This document shows positions 1-4,059 of a stretch of 9,961 nucleotides of DNA, in pieces (the first letter of the stretch is position 1; the number at the start of each line of letters is the position of its first letter). A model generated the notes under the pieces. That model was not told the origin of the DNA, ran no database searches, and saw only the letters and a list, made by a program, of their open reading frames with translations. The DNA comes from an uncultured Ruminococcus sp. (GTDB lineage Bacteria > Bacillota > Clostridia > Oscillospirales > Ruminococcaceae): NCBI GenBank assembly GCA_900556055.1, contig USNJ01000062.1:1-9961 (forward strand), given 5' to 3'. Position numbers and translations under genes: made by a program.

Positions 1-2
1 AT

Positions 3-92
3 CAGCAGAATAACCGGAACTGCCCCTCAAACCAGCAGAACAATCAGAACTGCCCTTCCAACAGACAGAATAACCGGACAGAGAACAAGAAA
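3..92 (+). repeat. 30-bp tandem repeat, three units
   Basis: Units at 3-32, 33-62 and 63-92 each begin with a CAGCAGAAT-like or AGACAGAAT-like block. The first two each end in a TGCCC(C/T)T(C/T)(A/C)AAC-type block and the third unit is degenerate. The period is exactly ten codons, so length change would keep the frame of the Gln/Asn-rich tail. More units may lie left of the window. Confidence 0.6.
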
Positions 93-137
93 AATCAGAA
101 TGCACAGGATCAGAACAGCAGGAACTGTCAGAACTGA
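3..137 (+). CDS. C-terminal tail of a Gln/Asn-rich protein (5' end outside window)
   Basis: The reading frame is open from the left edge and stops at TGA 135-137. The 44 visible residues are almost entirely Asn, Gln, Arg and Ser with three Cys, beginning QQNNRNCPSNQQNNQNCPSN and ending NSRNCQN. The first 20 residues are two near-identical decapeptides and a third degenerate copy follows. Only the extreme C-terminus is visible, so no function can be given. The composition fits a disordered, low-complexity tail, possibly on a surface or secreted protein. The hairpin at 163-190 lies just after the stop and supports this being a real gene end. The other two forward frames lack the repeated protein pattern. 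Confidence is moderate that it is coding and nil for function. Confidence 0.6.
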   Translation, partial: QQNNRNCPSNQQNNQNCPSNRQNNRTENKKNQNAQDQNSRNCQN

Positions 138-162
138 CGATATTTTCTGCGGAATATTATGG

Positions 163-190
163 AATGCGACGGAAATTTCCGCCGCATTTT
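163..190 (+). terminator. Intrinsic terminator after the Gln/Asn-rich gene
   Basis: AATGCG at 163-168 pairs with CGCATT at 183-188, and the inner CGGAAATTTCCG at 170-181 is self-complementary. One A/C mismatch (169/182) interrupts the stem. A short T run and a second TTTT follow. It sits 25 bases after the TGA of the upstream gene. Confidence 0.6.
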
Positions 191-254
191 CTGTTTTGCC
201 GTCCGTTTTGTGAGCATATCCACGCAAAGCATCGGAAAATGACGAAAGAAAAAT

Positions 255-283
255 TTGCAATCGCCGTTTCGCTCAGCTATACT
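255..283 (+). promoter_or_regulatory. Probable promoter of the 77-aa gene
   Basis: TTGCAA (255-260) and TATACT (278-283) are separated by 17 bp. This puts transcription start near 290, about 28 bases before the ATG at 318. Confidence 0.5.
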
Positions 284-317
284 ATTAAACAGAACGCAGA
301 AAGGAACGGTCGTAAAA

Positions 318-551
318 ATGGACAAGATCTCACGTACATATCACCGCGGACGTGTATTATGCACACTTTTCGTACTCGGCGACGGCTTCGCAGTATCAAT
401 CGAGGAAAACGATGAACGCACCGAGCGGACTTTTTTCTCCCTCGATGACGCAAAGCTTGTATTCAGGACTGCCTGCACCCTGGAGCTTCTCCCCTCTGTG
501 CTGTGCGAATTCTGCGATTTTCTGACGGAAGAAAAAATAATTTCAGCCTGA
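318..551 (+). CDS. Small hypothetical protein, 77 aa
   Basis: I do not recognise the family. The protein starts MDKISRTYHRGRVLCTLF and ends EEKIISA. The first half alternates hydrophobic and polar residues as in short beta strands (RVLCTLFVLGDGFAVSIEE). The second half (about 41-75) looks helical and holds three of the four Cys (53, 63, 66; the other is 15). No signal peptide, membrane segment or zinc-knuckle spacing is seen. ATG 318 is preferred because it follows a plausible promoter (255-283) and an AAAGGA at 299-304, although that spacing is long (13 nt). An in-frame upstream TTG (255) lies inside the promoter itself. It stands alone between terminators. A small cytosolic orphan protein is the most that can be said. 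Confidence 0.6.
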   Translation: MDKISRTYHRGRVLCTLFVLGDGFAVSIEENDERTERTFFSLDDAKLVFRTACTLELLPSVLCEFCDFLTEEKIISA

Positions 552-604
552 ATATTTTTGTAAATTAAATGTGAACAGCTGTCTTTAAGCAGCGTCCATT
601 CTCC

Positions 605-630
605 AAAAAGCCCTGTTTTCCGTGCTTTTT
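605..630 (+). terminator. Weak candidate terminator
   Basis: AAAAAGC (605-611) pairs with GCTTTTT (624-630) across a 12-nt loop, giving a mostly A/T stem. It is the only terminator-like structure between the 77-aa gene and the tRNA promoter. The rest of 552-669 shows nothing recognisable. Confidence 0.25.
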
Positions 631-669
631 CGGATATGTCGTCTGCCCGAAAAAAATCTCAAAAAAAGC

Positions 670-698
670 TTGACATTTGCATATGATTGTGATATAAT
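670..698 (+). promoter_or_regulatory. Consensus sigma-A promoter of tRNA-Leu
   Basis: TTGACA (670-675) and TATAAT (693-698) have an exact 17-bp spacer, a perfect housekeeping promoter. Transcription should start near 705, leaving a 5' leader of about 65 nt to be removed by RNase P before base 770. Confidence 0.85.
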
Positions 699-769
699 AA
701 TAAAGCAGTCAGGGAAGAGAACAAAACAATGCAAAATTTCTTCCTGAGATTGACAATTTGGCTATATAT

Positions 770-853
770 GCGAGTGTGCTGGAATAGGCAGACAGGCACG
801 TTTGAGGGGCGTGTGTCTTTGACGTATGGGTTCAAGTCCCATTACTCGCACCA
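770..853 (+). tRNA. tRNA-Leu (anticodon GAG)
   Basis: The full cloverleaf can be drawn by hand. The acceptor GCGAGTG (770-776) pairs with TACTCGC (843-849), followed by discriminator A850 and encoded CCA (851-853). The anticodon stem CACGT (797-801) pairs with GCGTG (809-813) around loop TTGAGGG, so the anticodon is GAG (804-806), which reads CUU/CUC leucine codons. The long variable arm TGTC-TTT-GACG is the class II feature expected of Leu. The T arm is ATGGG / TTCAAGT / CCCAT. The gene is monocistronic, with a perfect promoter upstream and a terminator immediately after the CCA. Confidence 0.95.
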
Positions 854-855
854 AG

Positions 856-888
856 GCAGTAAGCTGAAAGGCTTGCTGCTTTTTATTT
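856..888 (+). terminator. Intrinsic terminator of tRNA-Leu
   Basis: GCAGTAAGC (856-864) pairs with GCTTGCTGC (871-879) over a 6-nt loop. This is a 9-bp stem with one G-T pair, followed by TTTTTATTT. It starts three bases after the tRNA CCA end. Confidence 0.85.
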
Positions 889-982
889 ATCGCATTCTTT
901 CTTTGCTATGCCCTGCTCTTATACCATTGCGCATGGCTTTTCGGAAATTTTATCGTAAAACCAAAGGAAATGCTGAATAATA

Positions 983-1012
983 GATTTGTTACGTTTCCTA
1001 AGAGACGTATTT
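983..1012 (+). repeat. Left copy of an exact 30-bp inverted repeat
   Basis: These 30 bases, starting GATTTGTTACG and ending GAGACGTATTT, are the exact reverse complement of 1736-1765. The copy is itself an imperfect dyad: TACGTTTC and GAGACGTA flank a 4-bp CTAA centre with one mismatch in eight. That layout is common in site-specific recombinase binding sites. No target-site duplication is evident outside the two copies. Confidence 0.85.
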
Positions 1013-1053
1013 AGAGGTATCTTCCCCGCCTGCGGCATGGAAAGATATCTTAA
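1011..1053 (+). promoter_or_regulatory. Hairpin in the mazG-like 5' leader
   Basis: AGGTATCTTCC (1015-1025) pairs with GGAAAGATATCT (1039-1050), giving about 11 bp with one G-U and one bulged A. A small CCG/CGG inner stem lies in the loop, and TTA/TAA extends the outside. There is no T tract, so it is not a terminator. It lies between the left repeat and the ribosome binding site. Confidence 0.4.
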
Positions 1054-1087
1054 TCAGCAGTTTCCAAGATCTGAGGAGGCAGACATT

Positions 1088-1414
1088 ATGGCTGATTTCA
1101 GCATAAGCGAAATGCAGGAAATGCAAAACAGGCTTCAGGAAAAATACAGGGACAAGTGGGAACCTATCTGCCCCGAAACGGGCAAAAACAAGCTGCTGTG
1201 GCTGATAGGCGAAATAGGCGAAGTAATTGATATCGTCAAGAAAAACGGAAGTCAAAAGGCGGTCGCCGATCCGTCGCTGAGAAAAGACCTCATCGAAGAG
1301 ATGGCAGATGTTCTGATGTATTACAACGATGTGATGCTTTGCTACGGAATATCCGCTGATGAGCTTAAAAAGGCATATACCGAAAAGTTTGAAAAAAATA
1401 TGCAGCGCTGGTGA
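1088..1414 (+). CDS. MazG-like nucleotide pyrophosphohydrolase, 108 aa
   Basis: All-alpha NTP pyrophosphohydrolases of the MazG/dUTPase-like superfamily hydrolyse (d)NTPs to monophosphate and pyrophosphate using Mg2+ held by acidic residues. Here GEIGEVIDIV (residues 41-50) supplies E42 and E45, and DLIEEMADVL (67-76) supplies E70, E71 and D74, the expected helix-borne ExxE and ExxD pattern. The protein is a single short domain, much shorter than E. coli MazG (about 263 aa, two domains), and resembles the MazG-like small subfamily. ATG 1088 is chosen because GAGGAGG (1073-1079) lies 8 bases upstream; longer in-frame starts would run through the hairpin and inverted repeat. It ends at a strong terminator. 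The substrate (housekeeping nucleotide or damaged nucleotide) cannot be read from sequence. The placement inside paired repeats next to metY is unusual. Confidence 0.85.
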   Translation: MADFSISEMQEMQNRLQEKYRDKWEPICPETGKNKLLWLIGEIGEVIDIVKKNGSQKAVADPSLRKDLIEEMADVLMYYNDVMLCYGISADELKKAYTEKFEKNMQRW

Positions 1415-1438
1415 GCCGTCCCGAGATTATATGTGAAG

Positions 1439-1479
1439 AATCCGCAGAAGATGTACAACATTTCTTCTGCGGATTTTTA
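1439..1479 (+). terminator. Intrinsic terminator of the mazG-like gene
   Basis: AATCCGCAGAAGA (1439-1451) pairs perfectly with TCTTCTGCGGATT (1463-1475), 13 bp, followed by T residues. It isolates the mazG-like transcript from the metY promoter 50 bases downstream. Confidence 0.9.
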
Positions 1480-1486
1480 TCCTCCC

Positions 1487-1525
1487 AGTTATAGATAAAA
1501 CCTATAACTGATTATAGATAACCTG
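1487..1525. promoter_or_regulatory. Operator-like dyads upstream of the metY promoter
   Basis: AGTTATAG (1487-1494) and CTATAACT (1502-1509) form a perfect 8-bp dyad with a 7-bp centre, just upstream of the -35 box. The partial motif TTATAGATAACC recurs at about 1512-1523. An 11-mer from the dyad, ATAAAACCTAT (1495-1505), recurs as its reverse complement at 1573-1583 just after the -10 box. Sites flanking a promoter on both sides suggest a repressor for sulfur-amino-acid genes (a CymR-type regulator is a guess). Without T tracts they are not terminators. Confidence 0.4.
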
Positions 1526-1528
1526 TAC

Positions 1529-1557
1529 TTGACATTTACTGTGTTTTTGTATATAAT
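1529..1557 (+). promoter_or_regulatory. Consensus promoter for leader ORF and metY
   Basis: TTGACA (1529-1534), a 17-bp spacer, and TATAAT (1552-1557) form a perfect sigma-A promoter. Start near 1564 gives a 5' UTR of about 255 nt before metY, long enough for leader control. No S-box, T-box or other known riboswitch motif was recognised in that UTR. Confidence 0.85.
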
Positions 1558-1623
1558 AAACACATAAAGCAGATAGGTTTTATAAAAACGATAAACAATA
1601 CAAATGAAATCGGAGGAATTAAA

Positions 1624-1680
1624 ATGTTATCTTCAATTTCAAGATCAAATATATTCTCAATGCGAATGTGCATCGGCTGA
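1624..1680 (+). CDS. Leader peptide ORF upstream of metY, 18 aa
   Basis: The peptide is MLSSISRSNIFSMRMCIG, then TGA. GGAGG at 1612-1616 lies 7 bases before the ATG, as good a ribosome binding site as the real genes have, so translation is likely. It is the first ORF after the metY promoter, and 139 bases separate its stop from metY. One Cys codon (TGC 1669-1671) falls three codons before the stop, with two Met codons close by. For a gene making homocysteine/cysteine, this suggests translation-coupled control by cysteine or methionine supply. No classic terminator/antiterminator pair follows. The downstream leader (1681-1735) is A/G-rich and unstructured, which would fit accessibility or Rho-type control. 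Function is inference. Confidence 0.55.
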   Translation: MLSSISRSNIFSMRMCIG

Positions 1681-1735
1681 TATTCCGCTAAAAGAAAGAG
1701 ATAAAAAGAGAAAGAAACAAAACAAAGACACCACC

Positions 1736-1765
1736 AAATACGTCTCTTAGGAAACGTAACAAATC
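1736..1765 (-). repeat. Right copy of the exact 30-bp inverted repeat
   Basis: This is the exact reverse complement of 983-1012, starting AAATACGTCTC and ending CGTAACAAATC. It sits inside the metY 5' UTR, about 55 bases before the metY ATG. Beyond the 30 bp the similarity is only patchy (ACCACC versus GAGGT). Confidence 0.85.
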
Positions 1766-1819
1766 AAAATAACGAATTAAAAGAAAAAATAAATTGATAT
1801 TATTCAGGAGGAATTTACA

Positions 1820-3112
1820 ATGGCTGACAAGAAATATAGATTTGAAACCTTACAGGTACAGGCAGGACAGGAAAATCCAGATCCCACAACAGATGCAAGA
1901 GCAGTCCCCATCTACGCTTCCACATCTTTCGTTTTCCATAACTCCCAGCACGCAGCAGACCGCTTCGGCCTCCGTGACGCAGGAAACATTTACGGCAGAC
2001 TTACCAACCCTACACAGAGCGTTTTTGAAGAAAGGATCGCAGTTCTTGAAGGCGGTTCGGCGGCTCTCGGCGTAGCTTCCGGTGCTGCTGCCATCAACTA
2101 CACCATCCAGGCTCTTGCAAGATCGGGCGAGCATATCGTAGCTTCCAAGACCATCTACGGCGGTACATACAACCTTCTTGCCCACACCCTGCCGCTCACA
2201 TCTCAGATCACAGCTACATTCGTTGACCCCGATGTTGAAGGTTCATTCGAGGCGGCTATCCGGCCCAATACAAAGGCTATCTACATCGAAACACTCGGCA
2301 ACCCCAACTCGAACATCATCGACATTGAGGAAGTTGCAAAGATCGCTCACAAGCACGGCATTCCCCTTGTTGTTGACTCTACATTCGCTACGCCTTATCT
2401 CGTTCGTCCTATCGAGTACGGTGCAGATATCATAGTTCACAGTGCTACAAAGTTCATCGGCGGCCACGGTACAGCTATCGGCGGCGTTATCGTTGACGGC
2501 GGCACATTCGACTGGAAGGCTTCCGGAAAATATCCCTGGATCTCCGATCCCAACCCCTCTTACCACGGCGTAAGCTTTGCAGATGCAGCAGGTCCCGCAG
2601 CATTTGCTACATATATCAGAGCTATCCTTCTCCGTGACACAGGCTCGACTATCTCCCCGTTCCATGCATTTATGTTCCTCCAGGGACTGGAAACACTCTC
2701 ACTCCGTGTTGAGCGCCATGTTTCCAACGCCCTGAAGATAGTTGAGTTCCTGAACGATCACCCGCAGGTTGAGGCTGTTCACCATCCGTCCCTCGAAACC
2801 GAGCCAAGCCACAAGCTCTACAAGAAGTACTTCCCTAACGGCGGCGGTTCTATCTTCACATTTGAGATCAAGGGCGATGACAAGACCGCTCAGAAGTTCA
2901 TCGACAATCTGAAGATCTTCTCACTGCTCGCAAATGTTGCAGATGTTAAGTCGCTCGTTATCCACCCAGCTTCGACAACACATTCTCAGCTCAACGAAGA
3001 AGAGCTTCTCGATCAGGGGATCAAGCCCAATACTATCAGGCTTTCGATAGGAATTGAAAATGTTGATGACCTTATCGAAGCCCTCAGCGATGCATTTGAT
3101 GCTGTAAAGTAA
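1820..3112 (+). CDS. metY: O-acetylhomoserine sulfhydrylase (MetY), 430 aa
   Basis: This is a PLP enzyme of the Cys/Met metabolism family (fold type I). It condenses O-acetyl-L-homoserine with sulfide (or methanethiol) to give homocysteine (or methionine) in the cytosol. NIYGRLTNPT (56-65) carries the Tyr and Arg that contact the neighbouring subunit's PLP phosphate. VVDSTFATP (184-192) has Asp186 for the pyridine nitrogen. SATKFIGGHG (208-217) holds the Schiff-base Lys211. About 430 aa and the long insert after DWKASGKYPW are typical of MetY rather than the roughly 380-aa MetB/MetC enzymes. AGGAGG (1806-1811) is 8 bases before the ATG. It is transcribed from the promoter at 1529-1557 through an 18-codon leader ORF and an inverted repeat, and ends at a strong terminator. 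MetY versus a cysteine synthase activity of the same family is not separable by eye. Confidence 0.95.
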   Translation: MADKKYRFETLQVQAGQENPDPTTDARAVPIYASTSFVFHNSQHAADRFGLRDAGNIYGRLTNPTQSVFEERIAVLEGGSAALGVASGAAAINYTIQALARSGEHIVASKTIYGGTYNLLAHTLPLTSQITATFVDPDVEGSFEAAIRPNTKAIYIETLGNPNSNIIDIEEVAKIAHKHGIPLVVDSTFATPYLVRPIEYGADIIVHSATKFIGGHGTAIGGVIVDGGTFDWKASGKYPWISDPNPSYHGVSFADAAGPAAFATYIRAILLRDTGSTISPFHAFMFLQGLETLSLRVERHVSNALKIVEFLNDHPQVEAVHHPSLETEPSHKLYKKYFPNGGGSIFTFEIKGDDKTAQKFIDNLKIFSLLANVADVKSLVIHPASTTHSQLNEEELLDQGIKPNTIRLSIGIENVDDLIEALSDAFDAVK

Positions 3113-3118
3113 TGTTTC

Positions 3119-3153
3119 GCCTGTACTGTTTATCGGACAGTACAGGCTTTTTT
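3119..3153 (+). terminator. Intrinsic terminator of metY
   Basis: GCCTGTACTGT (3119-3129) pairs perfectly with ACAGTACAGGC (3137-3147) over a 7-nt loop, followed by six T and a further T run. It begins 6 bases after the metY stop. Confidence 0.95.
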
Positions 3154-3160
3154 CTTTTTT

Positions 3161-3430
3161 GGATAATTTCACTTTGTGCGTGCTGTATCATTTTTGTTTT
3201 GCCGCAGCTTTTGCCATGACTGCTGCCCAAGTCCTTTCGGCGGACAGACACACGCCCATTCCCAAGTGTGTTCTCACGCCGATATAATGCCCGCCTGACG
3301 CAATATATCCCCGTGAGAACACACACTGCTGTGTGGCACTGCATGACCGACAGCAGGACAAAGTGACCTCATTTCACATTGCTTTCGGCTTTGCGCCCGA
3401 TGTACGCAGAGCGGAAAAGTGAAATTATCC
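3161..3430. repeat. 270-bp structured element with 15-bp terminal inverted repeats
   Basis: This non-coding stretch begins GGATAATTTCACTTT (3161-3175) and ends with its exact reverse complement (3416-3430). Inside, four separate dyads line up: GCAGC/GCTGC (3204-3208, 3222-3226), GTCC/GGAC (3231-3234, 3242-3245), a large hairpin at 3266-3324, and CTGCTGT/ACAGCAG (3326-3332, 3350-3356). No convincing ORF fits. Terminal repeats and size suit a MITE, and the closed multi-branch layout equally suits a structured RNA. No target-site duplication could be seen. It starts just after the metY terminator and ends 17 bp before the cobO -35 box. It lacks the conserved boxes of a cobalamin riboswitch. Confidence 0.6.
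3266..3324. repeat. Large central hairpin of the 270-bp element
   Basis: GTGTGTTCTCACG (3266-3278) pairs perfectly with CGTGAGAACACAC (3312-3324). A CC/CC internal loop follows, then GATATA (3281-3286) pairs with TATATC (3304-3309), with TGC/GCA possibly capping it. About 19-22 bp are paired with no T tract on either side, so it is not a terminator. Confidence 0.75.
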
Positions 3431-3447
3431 GAAATAATACACCAAGT

Positions 3448-3476
3448 TTGACATAACCGAGCCGCAATGGTATAAT
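3448..3476 (+). promoter_or_regulatory. Consensus promoter of cobO
   Basis: TTGACA (3448-3453), a 17-bp spacer and TATAAT (3471-3476). Start near 3483 falls almost on the ribosome binding site (AGGAGGG 3484-3490), so this mRNA has a very short leader and no room for a riboswitch after its start. Confidence 0.8.
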
Positions 3477-3496
3477 GAGAAAAAGGAGGGCTTTTT

Positions 3497-4018
3497 ATGG
3501 GACTTATTCACATTTACTGCGGCGACGGAAAGGGCAAAACGACCGCCGCAATGGGGCTTGCTCTGCGTGCGGCAGGCAGCGGAATGAAGGTTTATATCGT
3601 TCAGCTTCTTAAAGGCGCAGATACTTCCGAGCTTGCCTCGCTGAAGCTTATACCAAACATCACAGTTGCGAGATGCGACAAAAATTACGGCTTCACATTC
3701 AGCATGACCGAAGAAAATATGCGCCTTATGACCGAATGCCACAACAAGCTTCTTTCCGATGCAGAAGCCGCCGCAAAAAGCGGTGAATACGGAATGCTCA
3801 TTATCGACGAGTTCAACGCCGCATACGAATACGGATATCTCGACCGCAGGCTTGCAGACAGGATCGTACTGCAAAAGCCCGAAGCCTTGGAGCTTGTTCT
3901 GACCGGACGTGATCCGCAGCAGAAATTCATAGACGCAGCCGATTATGTCAGCGAAATAAAGGCGGTCAAGCACCCGTTCGACAGGGGAATAACAGCAAGA
4001 AAAGGGATAGAATATTAA
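3497..4018 (+). CDS. cobO: Corrinoid adenosyltransferase (CobO/BtuR-type), 173 aa
   Basis: The enzyme transfers the adenosyl group of ATP to cob(I)alamin or cob(I)yrinic acid a,c-diamide, making the coenzyme B12 form in the cytosol. GDGKGKTT (9-16) is the P-loop, in the reversed-orientation ATP site typical of this family. MLIIDEF (100-106) is the Walker-B-like strand. LTGRDP (135-140) and the ending KHPFDRGITARKGIEY (158-173) are family hallmarks, including the terminal GIEY. At 173 aa it is slightly shorter than enterobacterial BtuR (about 196), mostly at the N-terminus. AGGAGGG lies 6 bases before the ATG. It is a single gene with its own promoter and terminator and no other cobalamin genes in view, so corrinoid salvage is as likely as synthesis. 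A 270-bp structured element abuts its promoter. Confidence 0.93.
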   Translation: MGLIHIYCGDGKGKTTAAMGLALRAAGSGMKVYIVQLLKGADTSELASLKLIPNITVARCDKNYGFTFSMTEENMRLMTECHNKLLSDAEAAAKSGEYGMLIIDEFNAAYEYGYLDRRLADRIVLQKPEALELVLTGRDPQQKFIDAADYVSEIKAVKHPFDRGITARKGIEY

Positions 4019-4055
4019 AAAGTGCGGAGAGTTCAATTCAGCTCTCCGCACTTTT
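4018..4055. terminator. Bidirectional terminator between cobO and the GGDEF gene
   Basis: AAAAGTGCGGAGAG (4018-4031) pairs with CTCTCCGCACTTTT (4042-4055) over a 10-nt loop. T tracts exist on both strands, so it can end cobO (+) and the convergent diguanylate cyclase (-). It overlaps the last base of the cobO stop codon. Confidence 0.9.
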
Positions 4056-4059
4056 AGTA

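Larger units (their letters stand above)
983..1765. other. 783-bp inverted-repeat-bounded segment (candidate invertible element)
   Basis: The segment runs between perfect 30-bp inverted repeats. It contains a 5' hairpin, the MazG-like gene, its terminator, an operator-like dyad, a perfect-consensus promoter pointing right, and an 18-codon leader ORF. In the orientation seen, the promoter reads out across the right repeat into metY. Inversion would point it left, antisense to tRNA-Leu, and uncouple metY. No recombinase gene is in the window, so inversion is inference. Alternatives are a small non-autonomous mobile cassette, or two repeats kept for RNA pairing. Confidence 0.4.

Noticed and set aside
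750..755. Second TTGACA just before the tRNA as an alternative promoter.
   Set aside because: A matching -10 box would fall inside the tRNA; the perfect promoter at 670-698 suffices.
770..1012. Mobile-element attachment site at tRNA-Leu.
   Set aside because: The tRNA 3' end is not duplicated anywhere in the window and no integrase is present; the 30-bp repeat is unrelated to the tRNA sequence.
986..1087. Upstream extension of the mazG-like gene to a TTG at 986.
   Set aside because: It would translate the inverted repeat and leader hairpin; ATG 1088 has a GAGGAGG at ideal spacing and the family fold begins there.
1558..1819. T-box or SAM (S-box) riboswitch in the metY leader.
   Set aside because: No T-box GGTGG/ACCGCG sequence, no S-box core and no terminator stem are visible.
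3161..3496. Cobalamin riboswitch upstream of cobO.
   Set aside because: No B12-box or GCCACTG core in the right arrangement was found on the plus strand, and the cobO promoter at 3448-3476 leaves almost no leader after it.
3425..4051. Long open frame on the minus strand opposite cobO (about 208 codons).
   Set aside because: It is antisense to a gene with clear P-loop and C-terminal family motifs, has no ribosome binding site or family resemblance, and spans the bidirectional terminator.
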